Positions 22,180 through 30,376 of a stretch of 64,000 nt of DNA are shown here, one piece after another. The position numbers and the translations under genes are program-made. Source of the DNA: VAYN01 sp963702075 (lineage in GTDB: Bacteria > Actinomycetota > Thermoleophilia > Solirubrobacterales > 70-9); contig OY969703.1 in the NCBI GenBank assembly GCA_963702075.1, positions 1,922,001 through 1,986,000 of the forward strand. The letters run 5' to 3'. Under the pieces are notes generated by a model. The model saw only the letters and a list, made by a program, of their open reading frames with translations. It made no database searches and was not told the origin of the DNA. Within the stretch, counting starts at the first letter, position 1, and each line of letters opens with the position of its first letter.

Positions 22180-23493
22180 TCAGTGCAGTGCGGCCGCCGC
22201 TGCCTGGCGGAAGTCGTTGAGAACTTCCTCCATCGCCCCGACCTCGCAAGCAACTCCTTCCGGCCAGGGCTTGTCCGGGTGCTCCTGCAGGGTCTTCAGG
22301 CCGTTGCCGCTGATGATCGCGACGACGACCTCGTCGGGACCGATCCTCCCTTCCTGCGCGAGCCGCGCGGTCGAGGCGATCGTGGTGCCGCCGGCGGGCT
22401 CGGTGAGGATGCCCTCAGTCTGGCCGAGCAGGTCGATCGCGCCGAAGATCTCCTCGTCGGAGACCGCCGCCGCCGAGCCGCCACGGCTGCGGACCGCGTC
22501 GAGGACGAGGTTGCCGTCGCCGGGAGCGCCGATCGCCAGCGAGTGCGCCGCCGTCTCCGGCGTCTGGGTGACGATCTCGCCGCCGCCGGTGATCGCCGTG
22601 GAGATCGGGGAGCAGCCGGCCGCCTGGGCGATGTTGATCTTCGTCGCCGCGGTCTCCGCCAGCCCGACTTTCTCCAGCTCCAGCAGCCCCTTGTGGACCC
22701 GCGAGGAGAGGGTGCCGCCGGCGGCGGGAATGACGAAGTGGTCGGGCGAGTTCCAGTCCAGCTCCTCGACGACCTCGAAGCCCATCGTCTTCGCCCCCTC
22801 GGCGTAGAACGGCCGCAGGGTGATGTTGGCGAACTCCATCCCGGTGGTCAGCGCCAGCTCCCGGCAGGCGCGGTTGGCGCCGTCGTAGTTGGCATCGAGC
22901 TGGATTACCTGAGCGCCGAGGGCGCGGCAGGCCTTCGCCTTGCCCTTCTCCATGTTGCCCGGGTAGAAGATGTAGGGCCGGGCGCCGGCCTGAGCCGCCA
23001 GCGCCGCGACGGCGGTGCCGACGTTGCCGGTGGAGACGCAGCCGACCTCGTCTTTGCCCAGCTCCACCAAGCGGGCGATCGCCATCCCGACCACACGGTC
23101 CTTGTAGGAGAGCGAGGGCCGGTTGGTCGAGTCGTCCTTGAGATAGAGGTTGCTGAGACCGAGCTCGGCACCGAGCCGCTCGGCGTGGATCAGCGGCGTT
23201 TTGCCGGCAAACTGGGCGACTCGCTGCTGGGCGCGGCGGCTGACGATCGGCATCAGCTCCTCGAAGCGCCAGACGTTCCACGGCCGTCCCTCGAGGCCGC
23301 GCTCGGCGATCGCCGCTTTGGCGCGCTCGTAGTCGTAGTCGACGTCGAGTCCTTCGCCGCAGGCCGGACACTTGAAGGCCGTGTCGAGGAGCGGCGTCCG
23401 GTAGCCGCACTCGCGGCAGGCGAGTTCGGTGGCACAGGAGTCCGTCCGGAGCCCATAGGGCTCGGTGAGATGCGGCTCTACCGCGTCACTCAT
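22180..23493 (-). CDS. thrC: Threonine synthase
   Basis: A 437-aa PLP enzyme converting O-phosphohomoserine to threonine. The N-terminus has a zinc-ribbon-like pair (ACRECGYR and KCPACGEG). The PLP-lysine segment is NRPSLSYKDRVVGMAIARLV, the phosphate-binding loop CVSTGNVGTAVAALAAQAGA, and the C-terminal part TEGILTEPAGGTTIAS. The ATG is set by a strong Shine-Dalgarno AAAGGAGG four bases upstream. The gene stands alone; hom and thrB are not in this window. A 13-nt sequence including this Shine-Dalgarno recurs at 24227-24239. Confidence 0.94.
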   Translation of the reverse strand: MSDAVEPHLTEPYGLRTDSCATELACRECGYRTPLLDTAFKCPACGEGLDVDYDYERAKAAIAERGLEGRPWNVWRFEELMPIVSRRAQQRVAQFAGKTPLIHAERLGAELGLSNLYLKDDSTNRPSLSYKDRVVGMAIARLVELGKDEVGCVSTGNVGTAVAALAAQAGARPYIFYPGNMEKGKAKACRALGAQVIQLDANYDGANRACRELALTTGMEFANITLRPFYAEGAKTMGFEVVEELDWNSPDHFVIPAAGGTLSSRVHKGLLELEKVGLAETAATKINIAQAAGCSPISTAITGGGEIVTQTPETAAHSLAIGAPGDGNLVLDAVRSRGGSAAAVSDEEIFGAIDLLGQTEGILTEPAGGTTIASTARLAQEGRIGPDEVVVAIISGNGLKTLQEHPDKPWPEGVACEVGAMEEVLNDFRQAAAAALH

Positions 23494-23709
23494 CTGTCCT
23501 CCTTTGCCGCCGATCCCTCGGCGTCGGTCCAATTGGTCGCTCGGATATAACACATGGGTAGCTGCTACTCAACACTTTCTGCGTAAAACTGCTTGCTCAA
23601 CTGCCGCAATCGGGTGCCGGGTCCCATTCAGGAAGGTAGCGGAACCGCCAGCGCATGCAAGCCACTGGAGCGGTACTGTCTGTAGAGCTTCTGTCAGCAC
23701 CCTTTGATC

Positions 23710-23979
23710 ATGGCGGCGATGACCCCCCAAGAGAGATTTGCAATCAACCTCCGTCGCGTTCGCACTGCGGCCGGCGTCTCCCAGGAAGAGCTCGGCTACC
23801 TCTGCGATCTGCACCGCACCGAGGTCTCCCTGCTCGAGCGCGCCGGACGCGAGCCGCGCCTGGCCACGATCGTCAAGCTCGCCGGCGCCCTGAAGACGAC
23901 CCCCGCCGAGCTCTGCGAAGGCATCTCCTACGCGACGAAAACCCACCGCTTCGAGGTCAAGAAGCCGCCGAAGCAGTAG
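23710..23979 (+). CDS. XRE-family HTH regulator
   Basis: An 89-aa protein that is almost only an HTH_XRE domain: ERFAINLRRVRTAAGVSQEE, LGYLCDLHRTEVSLLERAGR and PRLATIVKLAGALKTTPAEL, with tail THRFEVKKPPKQ. It belongs to the same LHRTE subfamily as the two regulators in the integrative element, but it lies outside that element. ATG 23710 or 23719 are both possible. It is followed 10 nt later by the first copy of a repeated palindromic element. Confidence 0.85.
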   Translation: MAAMTPQERFAINLRRVRTAAGVSQEELGYLCDLHRTEVSLLERAGREPRLATIVKLAGALKTTPAELCEGISYATKTHRFEVKKPPKQ

Positions 23980-23988
23980 CTAGCGCCC

Positions 23989-24090
23989 CTGGCGCCGCCA
24001 GACCAAGCAGTGCCAGGACGCAGGGAGCCCGAATAGCAGCGCTATTCGGGCGACTGAGGACGCCGCAATGCGCCGGTCTGGTGGTGCCAG
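23989..24090. repeat. Repeated structured element, copy A
   Basis: Terminal arms CTGGCGCCGCCAGACC and GGTCTGGTGGTGCCAG enclose a conserved core: GGACGCAGGGAGCC, an 11-bp perfect hairpin GCCCGAATAGC-AGC-GCTATTCGGGC (24027-24051), then GACTGAGGACGCCGCA. Copy B lies at 59822-59927. Between copies the hairpin differs by a compensated C-G to G-C pair. This pattern fits a structured RNA or a mobile palindrome. Confidence 0.85.
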
Positions 24091-24128
24091 GTAGGGGCGG
24101 GGGCCACCCCAATAGGCCCCGCCCCTAC
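24091..24128. terminator. GC-rich hairpin
   Basis: GTAGGGGCGGGGGCC and GGCCCCGCCCCTAC form a 14-bp stem with one bulge and a short loop directly after repeat copy A. Possible terminator for the XRE gene or part of the repeat locus. Confidence 0.55.
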
Positions 24129-24148
24129 ATTGCGATCGTGAAGGTGAT

Positions 24149-24281
24149 GAAGGGAGGCGGGGCGACATCGGCCGTGCCGACGTGACCAGGATCCGTCATG
24201 ACGATTTAGATCCTGGCTCAGGATTGGTCCTCCTTTGCCACCCCAAGGCGGTTTCCCTAATCCGAGGGCCCCGCCTCCTTC
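24149..24281. ncRNA. Candidate structured noncoding segment
   Basis: The closing stem GAAGGGAGGCGGGGC (24149-24163) pairs with GCCCCGCCTCCTTC (24268-24281). Inside are CATCGGC-CGT-GCCGACG, the palindrome CGTCATGACG, CCAGGATC/GATCCTGG and ATCCTG/CAGGAT. The plus strand contains GTCCTCCTTTGCC (24227-24239), the exact complement of the thrC Shine-Dalgarno region, so an antisense or leader function is possible. No known riboswitch class was recognised. The remaining noncoding bases to 24382 include a small GTTTGC/GCAAAC hairpin followed by TTTT (24341-24364). Confidence 0.4.
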
Positions 24282-24382
24282 ACCGGTTGATCGCCCGGCA
24301 GGGCCATTCATAACACAGTCTCCGTGAATCAGTCAAGGGTGTTTGCACAATGGAGCAAACTTTTGCCGAGGCTCGCCGCCTG

Positions 24383-26611
24383 TTAAAGCGCAGCTGCCTC
24401 AACCGGTATCTCGGCGGCCTCCGGCCAGACCTCCAGAGTCTCGACCGAGTCCTCCACCCCGAGCGCCACAAGCAGCTCCTCGGCGGCGTGCGGGGCGAAC
24501 GGCAGCAGCGTCCGTGCCAGTAGAACGAGGGCGGCGAGCTGGGCCTCGGCGTCGGCGCGGTCGAGCTGGCCGCGGCGCTGGAGTACTCGCTTCTCGAAGT
24601 CCTGGATCCGCTCGAAGAGGCGGGTGATGTTCCGCACCGACTTGTGCATCTGCAAATCCGCGGTGTCCTCGGCGATCCGCGCGAGCCCGTTCTCGCACCA
24701 TTTGCGCAGCCGGTCGCGCATATGCTCGGTGTCGGCAGCTGCCGCGAGGTCGTGCTCGAGCCCCTCGATCCCGGCCACCCGCTCGTGCGTGTAATTCCAG
24801 AGGTTGCGCAGGAAGCGGCTGGCGAATTTGATCGCCCCCTCGCTCCAGTTCAGCGTCTTCGCCGGGCCGGCGGCGTAGAGCACCGCCAGCCGCACCGTGT
24901 CGGCGCCGTGAGCGGCGACCAGCTCGTCGGGGTTGACGACGTTGCCCAGGTGCTTGCTCATCTTGCGCCCGTCGGCGATCACCATCTCGTGGAAGAGGCA
25001 GCCGGCGAACGGCTCACCCTCCTCCATGAAGGCGAAGGGGCCGATGTCGCGCAGGGCCTTGGTCACGACCCGCTGGTCGAAGACGAAGCCGCCGCTGTCG
25101 TTGCCGGCGACCAGCCGCTCGGAGGGCAGCCATTTCTGCAGGTCGGGATGGGTGAACATCTGCTCGTCGCGGTCCTCGGGCGGCACCGCGGCGGGGACCC
25201 AGAGCCAGAGCGCGTCGAAGTGGCAGTCGAGGGTGTCCGTCTCGCGCTTGGCGGCGGCGCCGCACTTCGGGCACTCGACGTCGACGAAGTCTGGGCGCTC
25301 GGCCAGCGGATTCCCTTCACCGGTCGGCCTGATGTCGCGCGGCAGCACCACCGGCAGAGCCTCGTCGGGAACCGGCTGCGGCCCGCACTCCTCGCACAGA
25401 ATGACCGGGATCGGCGTCCCCCAGGAGCGCTGGCGGGAGATCGAGAAGTCGTTGGCGCGGTAGCGGGTGGTCTCGCGGGCGGCGTCGACGGGAGCGGGCG
25501 CGGGGCCCTCCTCCCCCTCCTCGGCCGCCGCGGGCGCCTGCACCCGCTCCAGCCGCTCGGCGAGGTCGCGGTCGGCCTCGTCGATCGCCGGGATCCCGAG
25601 TGCGGCGGTCGGCCCGAAGCGGGCGTCCACCAGGGGCGAGATCACGACCGGGAGCTCCTCACCCGTGGGACCCGTGATCGAGGCGCCGGTATCGACCAGC
25701 GGCACCGAGCGGGCGTCGCGGGCGCTGCGCTCCCAGCCGCCCGAGCGCATCCGCTCGAGCTCCTCGCGGGCCTCCTCCGTCGCCCAGGCGTCGACCTCAG
25801 GATGGCGCGGCGAGAGCAGGACGAAGCTCGCCAGCCCGGCGAACTTGCGGTGCGGGGTGAAGACAGTCAGCGAGCGACTCCCGTCACCCTGCAAATCGAG
25901 CTCGACGCCGTCGGAGCGGCCGAGGATGTAGCGCTGGGTGGCGAGCGAGAGCTCGTCCCACTTGCCGCCCTCGACGAGCGACTGCGTCTTGCGGTCGTTC
26001 TCCTCCAGGTAGGGCGTGATCCGCAGGAACCAGGTCGGGCGGCGGATCAGCCGCACCTCGTTGTGGCAGCGCCAGCAGCGGCCGTCCTCGACCTGGATCG
26101 AGGCCAGGGTCGTCTGGCAGGTGTCGCACCAGTCGACGGTGGCGTCGTCGCGGTAGATCAGGTCCCGATCCCAGAGCGTGTTGAAGAGCCACTGCGACCA
26201 GCGGTACTGGCCCTCGTCGGAGCTGTAGAAGACGCGGTCGTAGTCGAAGGAGAAGCCGAGCCGCTTCATCTGCCCCAGCATCCGCTCGCCGCACTGCTCG
26301 ACCCAGTCGGCCGGCGGCTCCTGGCGCTCGATCGCCGCCAGCTCGGCCGGCAGCCCGAAGGCGTCGAAGCCGAAGCCGAAGAGGACGGCGTCGCCGCGGC
26401 CGCGGCGGAAGCGGGCGTAGGCGTCGCCGATCGCGTAGTCGCGGACGTGGCCCATGTGCAGGTTGCCCGAGGTGAACGGGCTCGAGGGCTTGACGTAGAC
26501 GTGCTCCTGGCCCTCCTGGGGCTCAGGCGCGTCGAAGTCGCCCCGCTGCTGCCAGACCTGCTGGCGGGCGGGCTCCAGGGCCTGCGGGTCGTATCTGCGT
26601 CGCTCAGTCAT
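24383..26611 (-). CDS. Atypical leucyl-tRNA synthetase-like class I ligase
   Basis: A 742-aa class I synthetase of the LeuS group. HIGH-type motif HMGH is at 52-55 in FTSGNLHMGHVRDYAIGDAY. GFDAFGLPAE, DWCDTCQTTLA, a Zn ribbon (ECPKCGAAAKRE) and SRQRSWGTPIPVILC are LeuRS-like. Oddities: the second signature is KMSKH, not KMSKS (about 550-554). The usual D-SSWY-F and GGxEHAxxH blocks are replaced by DALWLWVPAA and AGNDSGGFVFDQ. The protein ends shortly after VETLEVWPEAAE, without the LeuRS C-terminal domain. It may be a paralog of the true leuS elsewhere. TAGCCT lies 9 nt before the ATG. Confidence 0.85.
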   Translation of the reverse strand: MTERRRYDPQALEPARQQVWQQRGDFDAPEPQEGQEHVYVKPSSPFTSGNLHMGHVRDYAIGDAYARFRRGRGDAVLFGFGFDAFGLPAELAAIERQEPPADWVEQCGERMLGQMKRLGFSFDYDRVFYSSDEGQYRWSQWLFNTLWDRDLIYRDDATVDWCDTCQTTLASIQVEDGRCWRCHNEVRLIRRPTWFLRITPYLEENDRKTQSLVEGGKWDELSLATQRYILGRSDGVELDLQGDGSRSLTVFTPHRKFAGLASFVLLSPRHPEVDAWATEEAREELERMRSGGWERSARDARSVPLVDTGASITGPTGEELPVVISPLVDARFGPTAALGIPAIDEADRDLAERLERVQAPAAAEEGEEGPAPAPVDAARETTRYRANDFSISRQRSWGTPIPVILCEECGPQPVPDEALPVVLPRDIRPTGEGNPLAERPDFVDVECPKCGAAAKRETDTLDCHFDALWLWVPAAVPPEDRDEQMFTHPDLQKWLPSERLVAGNDSGGFVFDQRVVTKALRDIGPFAFMEEGEPFAGCLFHEMVIADGRKMSKHLGNVVNPDELVAAHGADTVRLAVLYAAGPAKTLNWSEGAIKFASRFLRNLWNYTHERVAGIEGLEHDLAAAADTEHMRDRLRKWCENGLARIAEDTADLQMHKSVRNITRLFERIQDFEKRVLQRRGQLDRADAEAQLAALVLLARTLLPFAPHAAEELLVALGVEDSVETLEVWPEAAEIPVEAAAL

Positions 26612-26659
26612 CTCGGACCAAGGCTACTGAGGGGCGGGTGACCCTCTATCCAGCCGCCG

Positions 26660-27088
26660 TCAGGCGAAGGTCCACAGCTTGTTACCTAGGAAGTTGAAGG
26701 GCATCGCTACGGCGACGGCGATTGCCTGGGCGGCTAGTTCGCCCGTGGTGTGGTTGGAGATGAGGAGCTCTAGGACGGCTATGTTCAGGCCGAGGGAGGC
26801 GAGGCTTACGGCGAAGAAGCGGGCTGCCTGGAAGTGGGCTGGGCCCTCGCCGGGGCCGAAGGTCCAGTAGCGGTTCCAGAGGAAGTTGTTGGTGACCGCG
26901 ACGCAAAAGGCACCGACGGCGGCGATGACGTGGTGGACGCCGAGGCTGCCGGCGAGCAGGGCGAAGACGGCGAGGTTGATCAGGTAGCCGGAACCGCCGA
27001 CCAGGCCGAATTTGGCCAGCTGGAGCCAGCTGGCTGGGCGGCGCGCGGCGGCGCCGATGCGGTAGGCGAGGTCGGTGGCAGGACTCAT
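26660..27088 (-). CDS. GtrA-family membrane protein
   Basis: A 142-aa protein with four membrane helices: FGLVGGSGYLINLAVFALLA, HHVIAAVGAFCVAVTNNFLW, AARFFAVSLASLGLNIAVLE and AAQAIAVAVAMPFNFLGNKL. GtrA hallmarks are the early FGLVGGSGYLIN, NNFLWNRYWTF and terminal NFLGNKLWTF. The family assists translocation of lipid-linked sugars for surface glycan decoration. No glycosyltransferase partner is adjacent. ATG start; it is separated from the leuS-like gene by 48 bp. Confidence 0.9.
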   Translation of the reverse strand: MSPATDLAYRIGAAARRPASWLQLAKFGLVGGSGYLINLAVFALLAGSLGVHHVIAAVGAFCVAVTNNFLWNRYWTFGPGEGPAHFQAARFFAVSLASLGLNIAVLELLISNHTTGELAAQAIAVAVAMPFNFLGNKLWTFA

Positions 27089-27154
27089 CGCGACGCGTCA
27101 GGTTAGCGAGAGAACCGGGCCTCCTCGCTGATTCTGCGTAGTGTTCCCGCTCCG

Positions 27155-27793
27155 ATGCGGGCAAGGACTGCAACCGTGGCCGCCGTGGCGCTGGCCGCCT
27201 TGGCCATAGCGTTGGCGCTGGCCTTCGGCGGCACGGAGAGCTCCCAGCCCGCCCAGGCGGAAAGCCGCGTGCCGGGAGAACCGAAGGTGGAAGTCATCTC
27301 CCCCCGCAACGGCGCCCGGCAGACCGCGCGCGCCGTCGTCGTCAAGGTCCTGGTCGAAAACTTCGAGCTGGCGCCGCGCCAGTTCGGCGGCGAACCACAG
27401 CTCGGGGAGGGCCACCTTCGTTTCAGCCTCAACCGCGTCCCCGACTGCGTCGACCCGGTGAAGCTCCTGCACGCGGTCAACAGCCCCCTCGGCAAAGGGC
27501 GCCTGGTCGGCAAATCGTTCGACTACGCCAAGTACGCCGGCCCCAACGGGGTCCTGGCCGAGCGGATCGGCACCGCCGGCAGCTACTCCCCGGCGACCCG
27601 GCCGGAGATCTACTACCACGCCCTCCCCCCCGGCTTCTACCGCCTGATCGTCAACCTCGCCCAGAACAGCGGCGCCGCCAGCCCAGTCCACGACGTCACC
27701 AACTTCCAGATCCTGCAGCCCCCCGGCCACCATGCGAAAAAGTGCGAAGACGGCAAAGTCCCGAGCGCCAAGGCCGCGGCGCGGCTCGAATAA
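27155..27793 (+). CDS. Secreted protein of unknown function
   Basis: A 212-aa exported protein: signal peptide ATVAAVALAALAIALALAFG, then a beta-rich domain with VEVISPRNGARQTARAVVVK, VLVENFELAPRQFG, and a C-terminal ALPPGFYRLIVNLAQNSGAA. The pattern (Ig-like strand order, a PGFY-RLIVNL strand near the end) resembles DUF4399-type domains; the match is weak. Two Cys (VPDCVDP and KKCEDGK) could pair. Divergent from gtrA, with TAGTGT 10 nt before the ATG. Confidence 0.75.
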   Translation: MRARTATVAAVALAALAIALALAFGGTESSQPAQAESRVPGEPKVEVISPRNGARQTARAVVVKVLVENFELAPRQFGGEPQLGEGHLRFSLNRVPDCVDPVKLLHAVNSPLGKGRLVGKSFDYAKYAGPNGVLAERIGTAGSYSPATRPEIYYHALPPGFYRLIVNLAQNSGAASPVHDVTNFQILQPPGHHAKKCEDGKVPSAKAAARLE

Positions 27794-27846
27794 CGCCCGG
27801 AGCGGGTATGGATCGCGGCGTCGCTGACGGCTAGGCTTGGGCCCAG

Positions 27847-28074
27847 ATGAGCAGCAGGCACCCGAACACTTGGACGTGGTTTCTGCTGGTTGGCACCGGA
27901 GTCATGCTCCTTTCGGCGTTAGCTCCGCTCTCCGACACTCTGAGCAGGGTCTTGTCCGGGGTCTCCGCCGTGTGCATGCTGTCCTTTCTCTGCGGCTCTT
28001 GGTGGGAAGGGCGGCGCCAGCGGGATGCGGATCCATCCAGTAGCGCCGCGATCTCTTCGAGCGACCAAATGTGA
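27847..28074 (+). CDS. Small membrane protein
   Basis: A 75-aa frame beginning MSSRHPNTWTWFLLVGTGVM, with two hydrophobic segments (FLLVGTGVMLLSALAPL and VLSGVSAVCMLSFLCGSW) and a charged tail. Membrane-protein character is clear but homology is not. Its 3' end overlaps the transposase remnants on the other strand, so the last 15 codons may be acquired sequence. Confidence 0.45.
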   Translation: MSSRHPNTWTWFLLVGTGVMLLSALAPLSDTLSRVLSGVSAVCMLSFLCGSWWEGRRQRDADPSSSAAISSSDQM

Positions 28075-28263
28075 TCGGCAACCCCCGCCACCATCCTCGG
28101 GTATTTCTCTTTCAACGCCGTATGCGGGGGGCAAAGTTGTAGTGCATGAAATGCAGAGAGACCACATCGCTCCCTTAAGGACAAAAACCCGCGGCCGGCG
28201 ATGGTGGCGGGAGTTGCGGATCACATCTGGAGCTTGGAAGAGATCGCCGCGCCGCTGGATTAG
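28015..28263. pseudogene. Two inverted transposase C-terminal remnants
   Basis: On the plus strand 28150-28263 encodes ERPHRSLKDKNPRPAMVAGV and ADHIWSLEEIAAPLD-stop. On the minus strand 28170-28015 encodes LHFMHYNFA, a frameshift, HTALKEKYPRMVAGVADHIW and SLEEIAALLD. Both are the RPHxxLK...PAMVAGVADHxWSxEE tail typical of insertion-sequence transposases. The copies face each other and share complementary sequence, and no intact transposase or terminal repeats remain. Confidence 0.75.
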
Positions 28264-28594
28264 AAAGCAACAAATTGGGCTGCAAAGGCCGAAATTGTTG
28301 CTCTTAGCGAACGGCTCCCCTCGAAACTTCGTGCCGCAGCGCGGCAATAACGCCCGGTTCGTCTACTGTCGAAAGGCAGTCGATTGACCCGCGGCTTCCA
28401 AAACCACGGCCCCGGATTCCACCCCTGGGGATACATCGGTTGAAGTGGGCCGGATGCTCATGACACCCGCGTCTGCGACCTGTTCAGCGGGTCGGGGGGA
28501 TTGCTCTTGGCGGGGCTTCCCCTCGGCTCGCCCTTGCAATCTACCGCTGCGATTCAACTGACCCACCACCCCGGAGCGGCAATACTTCACTTTG
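28264..28594. other. Noncoding stretch before the ABC exporter
   Basis: About 330 bp with lower GC than the genes. A weak inverted repeat GCAACAAATT/AAATTGTTGC is near 28267-28302. No protein-like frame was found. It ends at the TATAGT promoter box of the exporter. Confidence 0.45.
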
Positions 28595-28606
28595 TATAGT
28601 GGCGGG
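28595..28606 (+). promoter_or_regulatory. Leaderless promoter -10 for the ABC exporter operon
   Basis: TATAGT (28595-28600), 6 nt, then GTG at 28607. Confidence 0.6.
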
Positions 28607-30376
28607 GTGCGTACTTACCGCCGTTTAATGGGATACCTGCGCCCCTACCGGCTGCAACTCTGGGGGTCGCTGGTCTTCGCTTGGGCGGCGATGGGGATGA
28701 CGGTCCTGATCCCGTGGCTGATCGGTGAAGCGGTCAATGCGATCAAGGACGGGAACAAGCCCGACCTGCTGCCGCTGGCACTCGCGATCGTCGGTGCCGG
28801 CATCCTGCGACTGGGCCTGACCGTGGTGCGGCGGGTGGTCGCCGGCAAGGTCTCGCTGGCGGTCGAATTCGACCTGCGCCAGCAGTTCTACGCTCACCTG
28901 CAGCGGCTCGACCTCGGCTTCTTCGACTCGCAGCAGACCGGGCAGCTGATGTCGCGGGCGACGGTCAACCTGCAGTCGATCCGCTTCTTCCTCGGCTACG
29001 GGCTGATCTTCATCACCCAGAACCTGCTGACGATCACCCTGGCGGCGGTGGTGATGATCGCGATCAACCCGCTGCTGGCGCTGGTGGCGCTGATCCCGGC
29101 CCCGTTCGTGATCCTCACCGCGACGCGCTACAGCCAGATCTCCCGCCCGGCCCAGCAGGAGGTGCAACAGCGGATCGCCGAACTGACCGCCGAGGCCGAG
29201 GAGAACGTCTCCGGAATCCGCATCGTCAAGGCCTTCGCCCGCGAGGAACACCAACTCCACCGCTTCCAGCGCGTCGTCGCCCGCGTCTTCGACCAGAGCA
29301 TCTACACGACCCGCGTGCAGGCGTTCTTCTCGCCGCTGATCGGACTGCTGCCGCAGATCGGGATCGCGCTGGTGCTACTGGTCGGCGGCCGCGAGGTGAT
29401 CGACGGCAGCCTCAGCCTCGGCGCCTTCGTCGCCTTCTACACCTACGTCGCCATGCTCGCCGGGCCGATGCGTTCGCTCGGGATGGCGCTGGGAATGGCC
29501 CAGCGCGCCGTCGCCTCCGGCAATCGCATGTTCGAAATCCTCGACCGCGAACCGGCGATCCAGAGCCCGCCCGACGCCCCGCCGCTGCCGACCGGGGGCG
29601 GCGCCGTCGAGCTGCGCGGCGTGACCCTACGCTACGACGGCGGCTCTGCCTCCCTGACGAACGTCGACTTAGCCGTCGAGGCCGGTAGGACCGTGGCCCT
29701 GGTGGGACCCTCGGGGTCGGGGAAGACGAGCTTGGTTGGCTTGATCGCGCGGCTCTATGACCCGAGCGAGGGGTCGGTGTTGGTCGATGGCGCCGACGTA
29801 CGCGGCGTCGAGCTCGACTCGCTGCGCTCGCAGATCGCCTTCGTCGGCGACGACAGCTTCCTCTTCACCGCCTCGGTCGCCGAGAACATCGCCTACGCGC
29901 AGCAGGACGCCTCGATCGAGGAGATCGAAGCCGCCGCCCGCCGCGCCCAGGCCGACGCCTTCATCCGCGAGCTTCCCGACGGCTATGAAACCCGGGTCGG
30001 CGAGCGTGGCCTCACCCTCTCCGGTGGGCAGCGCCAGCGGGTGGCAATCGCCCGTGCCCTGCTCGCCGATCCCCGCATCCTCATCCTCGACGACGCCACC
30101 TCCTCGGTCGACGCGACCACCGAGGCGGCGATCAAAACCGGCCTGGGCGAAGCGATGGCCGGGCGGACGACCTTCATCATCGCCCACCGCCTCTCCACCG
30201 TCTCCCTCGCCGACGAGATCGTGGTGATGGACAGCGGCACGATCGTCGACCGCGGCAGCCACGAGGAGCTGATGGAGGGCTGCGGTTTCTACCGCGAGAT
30301 CGCCGAGCACGGCCTCGCCGACTCGGTCTTCCTCCAGCGCGACCTCGAGCAGCGCGAGGAGGTGGCGCGGCTGTGA
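28607..30376 (+). CDS. ABC exporter subunit 1 (degenerate nucleotide site)
   Basis: A 589-aa half-transporter: six membrane helices (about 20-300) fused to an ABC ATPase. Walker A is LVGPSGSGKTSLVGLIARLY, the signature LSGGQRQRVAIARALL, the H-loop IIAHRLST. Walker B reads ILILDDATSSVD, with Asp in place of the catalytic Glu, the usual mark of the impaired site in heterodimeric exporters. It overlaps the next gene by GTGA. GTG 28607 is preferred (leaderless). The substrate is probably a lipid, peptide or drug and is not determinable. Confidence 0.93.
   Translation: MRTYRRLMGYLRPYRLQLWGSLVFAWAAMGMTVLIPWLIGEAVNAIKDGNKPDLLPLALAIVGAGILRLGLTVVRRVVAGKVSLAVEFDLRQQFYAHLQRLDLGFFDSQQTGQLMSRATVNLQSIRFFLGYGLIFITQNLLTITLAAVVMIAINPLLALVALIPAPFVILTATRYSQISRPAQQEVQQRIAELTAEAEENVSGIRIVKAFAREEHQLHRFQRVVARVFDQSIYTTRVQAFFSPLIGLLPQIGIALVLLVGGREVIDGSLSLGAFVAFYTYVAMLAGPMRSLGMALGMAQRAVASGNRMFEILDREPAIQSPPDAPPLPTGGGAVELRGVTLRYDGGSASLTNVDLAVEAGRTVALVGPSGSGKTSLVGLIARLYDPSEGSVLVDGADVRGVELDSLRSQIAFVGDDSFLFTASVAENIAYAQQDASIEEIEAAARRAQADAFIRELPDGYETRVGERGLTLSGGQRQRVAIARALLADPRILILDDATSSVDATTEAAIKTGLGEAMAGRTTFIIAHRLSTVSLADEIVVMDSGTIVDRGSHEELMEGCGFYREIAEHGLADSVFLQRDLEQREEVARL

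Noticed and set aside
24209..24236. GATCCTGGCTCAG followed by CCTCCTTT, resembling the 5' and 3' ends of 16S rRNA
   Set aside because: No other 16S sequence is present; the first motif is explained by a local palindrome (ATCCTG/CAGGAT), so a chance match is more likely than an rRNA fragment.
24042..24311. 89-codon minus-strand frame through repeat copy A and the structured segment
   Set aside because: No initiation codon at a sensible distance from the Shine-Dalgarno-like AAAGGAGG, and the sequence is accounted for by stems.
28025..28387. 120-codon plus-strand frame before the ABC exporter
   Set aside because: It crosses the transposase remnants in a different frame and shows no domain-like pattern.
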